Positions 1-5,719 of a stretch of 6,254 nt of DNA are shown here, one piece after another. Each line of letters begins with the position of its first letter. Position 1 is the first letter of the stretch. The stretch lies in assembly GCA_003096255.1 (NCBI GenBank), contig PIXS01000056.1, forward strand, positions 1 through 6,254. Reading direction: 5' to 3'. The stretch is from Candidatus Bathyarchaeum sp. (lineage in GTDB: Archaea; Thermoproteota; Bathyarchaeia; Bathyarchaeales; Bathyarchaeaceae). A program made the position numbers and the translations under genes. The notes below the pieces were generated by a model, which saw only the letters and a program-made list of their open reading frames with translations, did not search any database and was not told the DNA's origin.

Positions 1-258
1 ATCTACTGTAACGTCGTCGAGATGTGTTATCGAAAAATTACTCCCCTTCATGAATGCTTGAAGGGTTAGTGCATATTGACCTTGGTCTTGGTCAATCAAC
101 GCTATGGAAGTTTCTCCTATGCTCTCTTCCGCTGTTGCCATGGATGTTTCGATTGCAAAGCCCATCAATGGAAACATTACTAGAGGAATAACTATCATGG
201 GAAGGAGAACTTTCGGATCTCTGACTAGCTCCTTGATTTCCTTTAGGATGATGTTCAT
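1..258 (-). CDS. ABC-2 type exporter permease, N-terminal part (cut by window edge)
   Basis: This is the first 86 codons of a membrane permease that would pair with the ATPase encoded just upstream. The translation begins MNIILKEIKELVRDPKVLL, a basic amphipathic stretch typical of NatB/ABC-2 permeases. A hydrophobic helix follows at about residues 18-37 (PMIVIPLVMFPLMGFAI), and then a polar segment containing IALIDQDQG. That segment resembles the start of the extracytoplasmic domain in this family, where a strand reading 'vaviDxD' is common. The frame is also open upstream, so a start at ATG 315 (adding 19 residues and overlapping the ATPase end) or at TTG 291 is possible. ATG 258 was chosen because it gives the usual family N terminus, although no Shine-Dalgarno site precedes it, so translation may be coupled to the ATPase. 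The substrate cannot be told. The C-terminal part lies outside the window. Confidence 0.8.
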   Translation of the reverse strand, partial: MNIILKEIKELVRDPKVLLPMIVIPLVMFPLMGFAIETSMATAEESIGETSIALIDQDQGQYALTLQAFMKGSNFSITHLDDVTVD

Positions 259-295
259 TAAGTCTTTAAGCAAAGCCAACCACCTGTCCAAACAC

Positions 296-997
296 TTACT
301 CAAGATTAAGCGCATTGAATTTCTTCTTAAGCTCCTCTGGGGAACCTTGAGCAACAACTTTGCCTTTGTTAACCAAGGCCACTCGGTCGCAGAGATACTC
401 CACTTCCAGCATGTTGTGGCTTGAAAGAAGTATTGTTACTCCCTGCTCCTTAGCGTAACGTTTGATGATTGTTCGGACATGAACTGAATGAAGCACATCC
501 AAGCCGCTGTTAGGCTCATCCAGTATCGCCAGTTTAGGCTTAGTCATGAGGGCTCTGGCAACCAGAAGGCGCCGTTTCATTCCTTTGCTGTAGCCCTTCA
601 CTTTGTCTTTGAGGCGGTCTCCTAAACCAGAAATTTCAGAAGCTGCATCAACCAGCTTCTCTATGGCTGCCTTATCTTTTGTTCTGAAGCTTGCCATAAA
701 CTTGAGGTACTCTAACCCTGACAGGTTCTTGTAGGCGCCAGCTTCTTCTGGAAGATATGTAATCACGTTTCGGACTTCTGCTGCATCATCAACCACGTCG
801 TGACCAAAAACGGTTACAGTGCCTGAAGTCGGCAACAACAACGTGGATGTGATTCTGAGGGCTGTTGTTTTTCCTGCCCCATTCAATCCAATTAAGCCGA
901 ATATTTCTCCCTCTTTTATTGTAAAGTTTAAGCCATCAAGGGCTCTGACTGACCCAAAATCTTTCACTAGATCTTTTGCTTCAACCGCAACACTCAC
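296..997 (-). CDS. ABC transporter ATP-binding protein (CcmA/NatA-type exporter ATPase)
   Basis: This is the nucleotide-binding subunit of an export-type ABC transporter, acting at the cytoplasmic face of the membrane with the permease encoded next. Numbering from the longer start (GTG 1012, 238 aa), Walker A is GLNGAGKT at 42-49, the Q-loop region is YLPEE at 86-90, the signature is YSKGMKRR at 141-148, Walker B is LAILDEP at 161-167, the D-loop is SGLD at 169-172 and the switch histidine is H199. All catalytic elements are present. Having Glu where many families have the Q-loop Gln, and a degenerate LSGGQ, are both common in this drug/NatA-type branch. GTG 997 (233 aa) is preferred because a GGTGGGGGA purine tract at 1013-1005 lies 7 nt upstream, while the longer GTG 1012 would sit inside that tract. 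The gene begins 30 nt after the regulator stop, so the two are probably co-transcribed. Substrate unknown. Confidence 0.93.
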   Translation of the reverse strand: MSVAVEAKDLVKDFGSVRALDGLNFTIKEGEIFGLIGLNGAGKTTALRITSTLLLPTSGTVTVFGHDVVDDAAEVRNVITYLPEEAGAYKNLSGLEYLKFMASFRTKDKAAIEKLVDAASEISGLGDRLKDKVKGYSKGMKRRLLVARALMTKPKLAILDEPNSGLDVLHSVHVRTIIKRYAKEQGVTILLSSHNMLEVEYLCDRVALVNKGKVVAQGSPEELKKKFNALNLE

Positions 998-1027
998 GGA
1001 AAAATCCCCCACCCATTTTTGATTGCA

Positions 1028-1585
1028 CTATAGGAGCATCTTCAATAAATCCGCTTTGGTCACTATACCTACAACCGTTCCCTTCTTCGAAATCAGAACC
1101 GCGGAATATACCTGCAGTAGACTAGAAATCAGGGGCAACGGAGCATCCTCTCCAACCAACGGAAAAGCCTCCTCCATAACCTCGCCAACAGAACGCTTAG
1201 AAATCTGGTTCAGGTCCTTGCCTGCTGAAACCTTTCCTATGATGGTCTTCTCTGAAATGCTTCCAACAGGATGTTCTCCATCAAAGACTGGAAGCTGAGA
1301 ATACCCATAATCTGCCATAGTCTGAACCGCCTCTGACACAGGAGCACTCTTCTGGATTCCGATGACTTTGTTGTGGAGCACTTCTTCGGCCCGAACTTCT
1401 GTTTCTGTTTGCATCTGCTCCAACGCATCAAATATTGATTTAACTTTGGTGTAGGAAGGATCAATTTTGTGGGATTCCAGTTTTGCGATTAGGGACTGGC
1501 TTACTCCCGCTAACCGTGCAAGTTTTTGTTGGGTTAGTCCCAAGATTTTTCGTTTCTTGGCAACTTCTTCAATTGAAGGTAGCAT
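1028..1585 (-). CDS. HTH (XRE-type) transcriptional regulator with two C-terminal CBS domains
   Basis: A predicted DNA-binding regulator of 185 aa, the usual size for the archaeal HTH-CBS family (COG3620-like). Residues 5-56 form an XRE/Cro-type helix-turn-helix: LTQQKLARLAGVSQSLIAKLE is a textbook pattern with the recognition helix near 28-37. CBS domain 1 spans about 69-121 and CBS domain 2 about 132-185, with the usual 'vGIVTKADLL' ending. CBS pairs bind adenosyl ligands such as AMP, ATP, SAM or MTA, so this protein probably reads a metabolite. It is the first gene of a leftward unit with an ABC exporter and is divergent from the homocysteine operon, so it may control its own operon, the divergent one, or both (inference). 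No SD precedes ATG 1585, and a TATA-like box lies about 26 bp upstream, which suggests a leaderless mRNA. Confidence 0.92.
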   Translation of the reverse strand: MLPSIEEVAKKRKILGLTQQKLARLAGVSQSLIAKLESHKIDPSYTKVKSIFDALEQMQTETEVRAEEVLHNKVIGIQKSAPVSEAVQTMADYGYSQLPVFDGEHPVGSISEKTIIGKVSAGKDLNQISKRSVGEVMEEAFPLVGEDAPLPLISSLLQVYSAVLISKKGTVVGIVTKADLLKMLL

Positions 1586-1606
1586 GCTTTGATGGTTGGA
1601 GCCTGT

Positions 1607-1616
1607 GTTTATATTC
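1607..1616 (-). promoter_or_regulatory. TATA-like box for the regulator/ABC operon
   Basis: Read on the minus strand the box is GAATATAAAC, preceded by a short A run that could be a BRE. Its centre is about 26 bp from ATG 1585, the usual TATA-to-start distance in archaea. The transcript would therefore begin at or next to the start codon, which agrees with the absence of a Shine-Dalgarno site there. Assigned by eye. Confidence 0.55.
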
Positions 1617-1623
1617 TTTTTGG

Positions 1624-1633
1624 AATAATTATT
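1624..1633. promoter_or_regulatory. Short perfect palindrome in the divergent intergenic region (possible operator)
   Basis: AATAATTATT is a perfect 10-bp palindrome lying between the leftward TATA-like box and the rightward one. That position would let a bound dimer influence both promoters. It is very A/T-rich in an A/T-rich region, so chance is a real alternative. The HTH-CBS protein encoded next door is the obvious candidate binder, but this is inference only. Confidence 0.25.
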
Positions 1634-1638
1634 TCAGT

Positions 1639-1648
1639 AAAATATTAA
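1639..1648 (+). promoter_or_regulatory. TATA-like box for the homocysteine-biosynthesis operon
   Basis: AAAATATTAA lies so that transcription would start near 1669, giving a leader of about 28 nt. That leader carries the purine-rich site AGGAG (1683-1687) with a 9-nt gap to ATG 1697. The rightward operon would thus be led and SD-driven, unlike the apparently leaderless divergent one. Assigned by eye. Confidence 0.5.
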
Positions 1649-1696
1649 AATGGTAATGACCTTTGCTATGTTCCATAACAATAGGAGACTAAGAAA

Positions 1697-3205
1697 ATGG
1701 CAGCCTCAAAAGAAAACAACGGGCGGACAATCGCGGAAATCAACCAGAAAATCAAAACTGGCGACGTCCAAGTTGTAACCGCCGAAGAGATGAAGAAACT
1801 AGTGGAAAGTAGCGGCATAGAAGTCGCATACAAAGAAGTTGATGTAGTTACTACAGGAACCTTCGGAGCCATGTGCTCATCAGGCGCCATAATAAACATT
1901 GGGCACTCAGACCCTCCCATCAAAATCCAGAAAGCATGGATAAACGATGTCGAGGTCAGTCACCCAGGCGCCGCAGTTGACCTGTACATAGGCGCCACCC
2001 AAATGTCCGAAACCCAGCCTTACGAGTATGGAGGAGGACATGTCATAGAAGACCTGATTGCAGGCAAAGAAGTTGAAGTAAGAGCCACCTCATACGGTAC
2101 AGACTGTTACCCCCGAACCAAACTGGACACCACCATCACAAAAGATGACCTGAACCAGTTCTATCTCCTGAACTTCCGAAACTGCTACCAACGTTACGTC
2201 TGCGCCACCAACAGCCGCGACGAAATAATCTACACCTACATGGGCAAGCTGTTGCCAAGATTCAGAAACGCCACCTACTCTGGAGCAGGCGCCCTGAATC
2301 CATTAATGAATGACCCTGACTACGAAACCATCGGCATAGGAACCCGCATATTCTTGGGAGGCGGACAAGGCTACGTCCTCGGAGAAGGCACCCAGCATGA
2401 CCCCGGCAGCAGGTTTGGCACAATCATGGTTCGGGGAGACTGCAAACAGATGAGCCCCGAGTTCTTCAGCGGAGGCGCCTTCACCAAGTATGGCACGAGC
2501 CTCTACATTGGCATGGGCATTCCTATTCCCCTACTGAATAAAGGGTTAGCGAAGAAGACGTCAATTCGGGACGAAGAAATCTTCACAGACATTATTGACT
2601 ATGGAGTTCCCCGTCGGGGACGACCTAAGCTCGGCAAAGTCAGTTACGCCACCTTAAAGTCAGGTGAAGTGACAATCAATGACAGAAAAATCAAGGTCAG
2701 TTCCATGTCCAGTTTGAAGAAGGCAAAAAAGATTGCTGGAATACTGAAGTCATGGATCGAAAACGGCACCTTTTACCTGTCTGCGCCCTCTGAAACGTTG
2801 CCCACAAACTCTGTCTGTAATCCAATGAAACAAAGTGACGAGATAACCTTTGTCAGCAGCGTGGCTCAGACGGCTGTCACCTGCAGGGTTGACGAAGAAA
2901 TCAAAGCTGTTGCGCAGCGAATCATAAGCAAGTCAGTGAACCACGTGGTTGTCACAGACGAAAGCGGAGCCATCAAGGGCATAGTAACTTCTTGGGACCT
3001 CACCCGGGCAATCGCTGAAGGAAAAACTAAACTCGCTGACATCATCACAAAGAAGGTGTTTACTACAAGACCTGAGGAGTCGCTGGAGGCTGCTTCAAGG
3101 ACGCTGGCACAACATCACATATCTGCGTTACCTGTGATAGATGGTGACAAGAAGGTTGTGGGTCTCATAACCTCTGAAGACATAGCCAAGTTGAGGGGAA
3201 AGTGA
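1697..3205 (+). CDS. Homocysteine biosynthesis protein (COG1900/DUF39) with C-terminal CBS pair
   Basis: A 502-aa cytoplasmic protein related to MA1821 of Methanosarcina acetivorans and MJ0100 of Methanocaldococcus. In that family genetics and tracer work (Perona and White groups) implicate it in turning aspartate semialdehyde plus sulfide into homocysteine, the methionine precursor. The DUF39 domain covers about residues 10-365 and is glycine-rich, with FGAMCSSGA near 57-64, GGGHVIEDL at 112-120 and IFLGGGQGYVLGEGTQH at 218-234. Cys60 and Cys137 (in GTDCYPR) are 77 residues apart, the same spacing as Cys54 and Cys131 that I recall as the functional pair in MA1821. Two CBS domains follow at about 388-442 and 450-502; in MJ0100 the CBS pair binds SAM and MTA, which suggests end-product sensing here. 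ATG 1697 follows AGGAG by 9 nt. The stop overlaps the next frame if that starts at GTG 3202. Family assignment is strong; exact chemistry rests on the homologues. Confidence 0.93.
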   Translation: MAASKENNGRTIAEINQKIKTGDVQVVTAEEMKKLVESSGIEVAYKEVDVVTTGTFGAMCSSGAIINIGHSDPPIKIQKAWINDVEVSHPGAAVDLYIGATQMSETQPYEYGGGHVIEDLIAGKEVEVRATSYGTDCYPRTKLDTTITKDDLNQFYLLNFRNCYQRYVCATNSRDEIIYTYMGKLLPRFRNATYSGAGALNPLMNDPDYETIGIGTRIFLGGGQGYVLGEGTQHDPGSRFGTIMVRGDCKQMSPEFFSGGAFTKYGTSLYIGMGIPIPLLNKGLAKKTSIRDEEIFTDIIDYGVPRRGRPKLGKVSYATLKSGEVTINDRKIKVSSMSSLKKAKKIAGILKSWIENGTFYLSAPSETLPTNSVCNPMKQSDEITFVSSVAQTAVTCRVDEEIKAVAQRIISKSVNHVVVTDESGAIKGIVTSWDLTRAIAEGKTKLADIITKKVFTTRPEESLEAASRTLAQHHISALPVIDGDKKVVGLITSEDIAKLRGK

Positions 3206-3624
3206 AGGAAATGGACAGAATACTGCTAAGATTCAGTGAAGAAAACGTTGAAGAGCCAATAACTTCCCAGGTGATTCTTGAGCTTGGAATCCCCATGAGA
3301 ATAGTGACTGCCACCATAAACTCTCTCGGAGGCGACATTCTGGTGGAAGTTCCCAAAATTCACCTCGACAAGATCGTCAAAGCCTTCAGAGCCAAAGGCG
3401 TTGTTGTCAAGTTTCCGAAGCTCATCGAAGTCGACTACGACCAGTGCTTTGACTGCGGCGCATGCTACGCTCTCTGTCCAGTGAATGCTATATCCTTCAA
3501 AGAGGACCACTCAATATCTTTCGACGAAGCCACCTGTATTGGTAGTCCCTGCGGCTTGTGTGTTGACGCTTGTCCAGCCCGAGCCATAACCCTTGTTGAA
3601 CAGCACCGTAACAACCAAAAATGA
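3202..3624 (+). CDS. NIL domain-2[4Fe-4S] ferredoxin, homocysteine biosynthesis partner
   Basis: A 140-aa protein combining an N-terminal NIL domain (about residues 5-73, a ligand-binding or dimerisation fold also found on methionine-importer ATPases) with a two-cluster ferredoxin domain. It matches the MA1822 type, the partner of the COG1900 protein in homocysteine formation, thought to supply electrons or handle sulfur. Cluster motif 1 is C82-x2-C85-x2-C88-x3-C92-P. Motif 2 is C112-x4-C117-x2-C120-x3-C124-P, so its first spacing is two residues longer than the standard C-x2-C. The frame opens at GTG 3202, overlapping the previous stop. ATG 3211 (137 aa) is an equally good or better start, since purine-rich GTGAAGGAA directly precedes it. 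The gene is translationally coupled to both neighbours and ends in an ATGA overlap with the next gene. Confidence 0.9.
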   Translation: MKEMDRILLRFSEENVEEPITSQVILELGIPMRIVTATINSLGGDILVEVPKIHLDKIVKAFRAKGVVVKFPKLIEVDYDQCFDCGACYALCPVNAISFKEDHSISFDEATCIGSPCGLCVDACPARAITLVEQHRNNQK

Positions 3625-4334
3625 CAAAACAGCACCTCATCAAGGAGGCTTTTCGCCTCAAGGAATCAAACTGCACCATAATCTCAGACAAAACAAGCGG
3701 CATCGAAACGGCAAAAGCTTCGATAGAACACCACAGACAACAACTCGAAGAATACGTCAAAGAACATCCCCAATTTTTACACTCTCTTGAACCCGTACCC
3801 ATTGACGGGGCACCAAAAGTGGCACAGTTGATGGCTGAGGCTTCCGCCAAAGCCGCTGTGGGTCCCATGGCTGCCGTCGCAGGAGTACTAGCCGACCTAG
3901 CCGTCGAAGAAATGATTGATAGTGGATGCAAGGTTGCAGTGGTAGAGAACGGAGGAGAAGTGTCTGCGGTTTCAGACCAGCCAATAGACATCGGCTTTCA
4001 GGCAGGCGACGAACCCCTCTCACGGGAGATGGGCTTCAGATTAAGGAAGTTTCCTGTAGGAGTTGCCACCAGCAGTGGACGCTTCAGTCATGCTTTCAGT
4101 TTTGGTGACGCAGACGCAGTAACCATTTTTGCTGTTGACGCTGGAGTTGCTGACGCTGCTGCCACGGCTGTAGCGAACCTGATTAAGGGCGACGATGTTC
4201 GGGACGTACTTAGGCAGGGAATAGACCACGCCCTAACCATAGACGGAGTTAAAGGCGTCTTCATACTGTATCGCGGAGTTGTAGGAAAAGCAGGACAGAT
4301 TCCTGAACTGATAAAAGTGAATCCTGAACAGTAG
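3621..4334 (+). CDS. UPF0280/COG2122 family protein (ApbE-like fold), sulfide assimilation
   Basis: A 237-aa protein of the UPF0280 family, distantly related to the ApbE flavin transferase fold and typical in length. Recognisable blocks are VGPMAAVAGVLADLAVEEM at 80-98, the VENGGEV turn at 108-114 (the counterpart of the ApbE NGGG region), GVATSSG at 147-153 and the block SFGDADAVTIFA followed by DAGVADAAATAVAN at 160-186. In Methanosarcina the COG2122 protein (MA1715) is linked to homocysteine and sulfur assimilation, notably when sulfide is low. I recall this link but not a defined reaction. ATG 3621 overlaps the previous stop as ATGA with no strong SD, so translation is probably coupled. 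Its position as third gene of this operon supports a role in the same pathway. No signal peptide is seen, so it is probably cytoplasmic. Confidence 0.9.
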   Translation: MTKQHLIKEAFRLKESNCTIISDKTSGIETAKASIEHHRQQLEEYVKEHPQFLHSLEPVPIDGAPKVAQLMAEASAKAAVGPMAAVAGVLADLAVEEMIDSGCKVAVVENGGEVSAVSDQPIDIGFQAGDEPLSREMGFRLRKFPVGVATSSGRFSHAFSFGDADAVTIFAVDAGVADAAATAVANLIKGDDVRDVLRQGIDHALTIDGVKGVFILYRGVVGKAGQIPELIKVNPEQ

Positions 4335-4455
4335 TTCTTCTTCACCGCAAACTTTACTTGTTTCTTGCACACAATTCTTTGTTGTGGGGGAAAGTGTTCA
4401 AGAATCACCTTCTACAGAATCATTTCATCTATCGAGTTTGCTGGAGAGTGCCTGA

Positions 4456-4992
4456 TTGACAGAGCCTCCATATTGGGTAATTATGTTTGGAATTTTCTTG
4501 TTGAGTTTTGTTGCGATTTTCCTTATCGTGAAGGCTCGACGAAGAAACGAGTCTGTATATTATTGGGTGAGTGGCTCCTGTTTTCTCCTTGTCATTGCAT
4601 TTGTTGCAGTTCTGTTCTACCAGATTCTTCTATTCTTCGCTTTGACTGGTTTAGTTTTAATAATTCTCGTTGCTGTGTTGCCTCAAATAAGGGAACTCAG
4701 CAGACAAGAGCTTGTTAAACAGAAGCAGGAAACAGACGTTTCTGCTCCGTTGCGGCTGAGAGACTTTCTCACATTCAAAGGGTGGATAAAACTCAAGGCT
4801 ACCCACGGGTTACGTGTGACAGTAACACTTTATCTTCTCACAAACATGGCAGCTGTCACAGCAGTATCACTGGTGTTCATGGTCCTCGGCTACCTGACAC
4901 CACTACAAATTGCTTTTTACGTGATTTTCTACATCTTGTTCTCCTTCATAATCAGCTACCGCCAAGTCTGGAAAACCCTCCAAGAACCATAA
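4456..4992 (+). CDS. Uncharacterised five-helix membrane protein
   Basis: I do not recognise the family. The 178-aa product has hydrophobic helices at about 7-25, 37-55, 57-75, 121-146 and 149-168. Helix 1 is followed by KARRR at 26-30, and a polar, Lys/Arg-rich loop (76-120) links helices 3 and 4. By the positive-inside rule the N terminus is outside and both the loop and the C terminus are cytoplasmic. There is no enzymatic or transport motif. The start is TTG 4456, chosen because GGAGAGTG (4443-4450) lies 5 nt upstream, a good archaeal SD; ATG 4483 (codon 10) would cut into the first helix. The gene lies 121 bp after the homocysteine operon and I see no convincing promoter in the gap, so read-through from that operon is possible. 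Two U-tracts after the stop suggest the unit ends here. Confidence 0.8.
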   Translation: MTEPPYWVIMFGIFLLSFVAIFLIVKARRRNESVYYWVSGSCFLLVIAFVAVLFYQILLFFALTGLVLIILVAVLPQIRELSRQELVKQKQETDVSAPLRLRDFLTFKGWIKLKATHGLRVTVTLYLLTNMAAVTAVSLVFMVLGYLTPLQIAFYVIFYILFSFIISYRQVWKTLQEP

Positions 4993-5005
4993 AAGACATA
5001 ACCCG

Positions 5006-5025
5006 TTTTTGTTGCTCATGTTTTT
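5006..5025 (+). terminator. Probable U-tract terminator after the membrane protein gene
   Basis: Two runs of five T (5006-5010 and 5021-5025) lie 14 to 33 nt after the stop at 4992. Archaeal RNA polymerase terminates on oligo-U without needing a hairpin, and tandem U-tracts are the usual form. Confidence 0.5.
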
Positions 5026-5086
5026 CTGAAAAAATACTGTTTTCAACAATCTGCTGCTATTAGGATACTAATAGACAGGAACAAAA

Positions 5087-5158
5087 ATGGAAAAACATGA
5101 TGGGCTGTCTGATTTTTTAGAGAAAATAGAGATGAAACAAAGGTTAACTGAAGGGTGA
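5087..5158 (+). CDS. Possible 23-codon small ORF (leader peptide or microprotein)
   Basis: ATG 5087 is preceded by AGGA at 5077-5080 with a 6-nt gap, a usable SD. The peptide is charged and helical-looking: it begins MEKHDGLSDFLEK and ends RLTEG before TGA 5156-5158. A TATA-like A-rich stretch (AAAAAATACTG, 5029-5039) lies at a reasonable distance. The stop codon is inside the first hairpin of the structured segment that follows, the arrangement expected of a leader peptide. No homology is recognised. It could also be a chance ORF or the remnant of a broken gene. Confidence 0.35.
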   Translation: MEKHDGLSDFLEKIEMKQRLTEG

Positions 5159-5282
5159 GTGTGCTCTCACCGGCGTCTGTGCCACGCCACCCTAATATTT
5201 CAAATTTTGGCTATCTCGCGATGAGATGATACATGAACTGGGATTTATGCGTGCCTAGCAGTTCATCTCGGTGAGAGCAAAC
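5154..5282 (+). ncRNA. Structured RNA segment: long-range inverted repeat enclosing several hairpins
   Basis: The segment is bounded by TGCTCTCACCG (5162-5172) and CGGTGAGAGCA (5269-5279), an 11-bp perfect inverted repeat extending to 13 of 14 pairs over 5159-5172 and 5269-5282. Inside are GGCGT/ACGCC (5172-5176 with 5184-5188, 7-nt loop), ATCTC/GAGAT (5213-5217 with 5223-5227) and ATGAACTG/CAGTTCAT (5233-5240 with 5259-5266, 18-nt loop). CTCACC at 5166-5171 can instead pair with GGTGAG at 5154-5159, so the left arm has two competing partners. There is no tRNA T-loop, no exact C/D box pair, and no terminal duplication to mark a transposon. It may be a cis-acting leader of the downstream small gene or a free small RNA. 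Strand is uncertain, because an inverted repeat folds either way. Confidence 0.5.
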
Positions 5283-5312
5283 CATCAATCGTCCTGTCAA
5301 GTAATAAGTTTT

Positions 5313-5597
5313 ATGAATCGTCAGAAACTAAACATTAGTTACGCGGTGATAGTGTTGGATTTGTTTGGCATTTATGTTCTGAACCTGGTAGTTACTGTTG
5401 CAATGTTTACTGTTCTTGTGTTTCGGGCTTGGGTGGAACACAAGAACTACAAGTTGATGTGGCGAGAGCTGGAGTGGAGACGAACCTGTGAAACAGCAGG
5501 AAAAGTCTTGAAAGCTGAGAAGACTCTTTTTACCAAAGTTGAGGGCGGCGAAGAGCTCTATGAACTGCTGGTCAAGCTATTTTCTAACAACAAATAA
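5313..5597 (+). CDS. Uncharacterised small single-span membrane protein
   Basis: A protein of 94 aa from ATG 5313. One long hydrophobic stretch (about residues 9-36, from SYAVIVLDLFGIYVLNLV onward) makes a membrane anchor, followed by a basic and aromatic cytoplasmic-looking tail with HKNYKLMWRELEWRR and a Lys/Glu-rich C terminus (KAEKTLF, GGEELYELLVKLF). No family is recognised. The frame is open back to GTG 5271 (108 aa), but those extra codons come from the right arm of the inverted repeat and encode a polar stretch, so ATG 5313 is preferred; neither start has a proper SD. If the structured segment is a leader, this is the gene it would control. The helical tail could serve in protein contacts, but nothing in it points to an activity. 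Confidence 0.65.
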   Translation: MNRQKLNISYAVIVLDLFGIYVLNLVVTVAMFTVLVFRAWVEHKNYKLMWRELEWRRTCETAGKVLKAEKTLFTKVEGGEELYELLVKLFSNNK

Positions 5598-5676
5598 TGG
5601 TTAGTTTGGGAAAATAGGGCGGGTGTTTCTTGTTGACAGTTGATTTGTAGTTGTGTTTTACAACAACACAATAATC

Positions 5677-5714
5677 TTTATTAAGAATCAATATTCACGA
5701 TATGGATTAGGTGA
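5677..5714 (+). promoter_or_regulatory. Promoter and Shine-Dalgarno site for the 5720 gene
   Basis: TTTATTAA at 5677-5684 is a TATA-like box placing the transcript start near 5706. GGTGA at 5710-5714, the best archaeal SD in the window, ends 5 nt before ATG 5720. A small hairpin, GTTGT/ACAAC (5650-5654 with 5660-5664), lies upstream and might be an operator or part of the previous gene's 3' end; the latter region otherwise holds nothing I can name. Confidence 0.55.
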
Positions 5715-5719
5715 GATGA

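Noticed and set aside
104..424. 106-codon plus-strand frame over the ABC genes
   Set aside because: It is antisense to the permease and ATPase, whose domain motifs are unambiguous.
3497..3991. 164-codon open frame on the minus strand over the ferredoxin and UPF0280 genes
   Set aside because: It lies antisense to two firmly identified genes, is rich in Ser/Thr/Ala as expected for a complementary-strand shadow, and shows no family motif.
4088..4408. 106-codon minus-strand frame at the end of the UPF0280 gene
   Set aside because: It is antisense to a conserved gene and is a low-complexity Ser/Thr/Ala/Pro shadow.
4365..4718. 117-codon plus-strand frame overlapping the five-helix membrane protein
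   Set aside because: Its translation is unusually Cys-rich with no motif, whereas the overlapping frame gives regular membrane helices and has an SD.
5210..5272. C/D box guide RNA suggested by GATGAGATGAT
   Set aside because: No exact RUGAUGA C box is paired with a properly placed CUGA D box.
5154..5282. Structured segment as a tRNA or a transposon remnant with terminal inverted repeats
   Set aside because: No T-loop consensus or cloverleaf can be drawn, and no flanking target-site duplication or transposase fragment is present.
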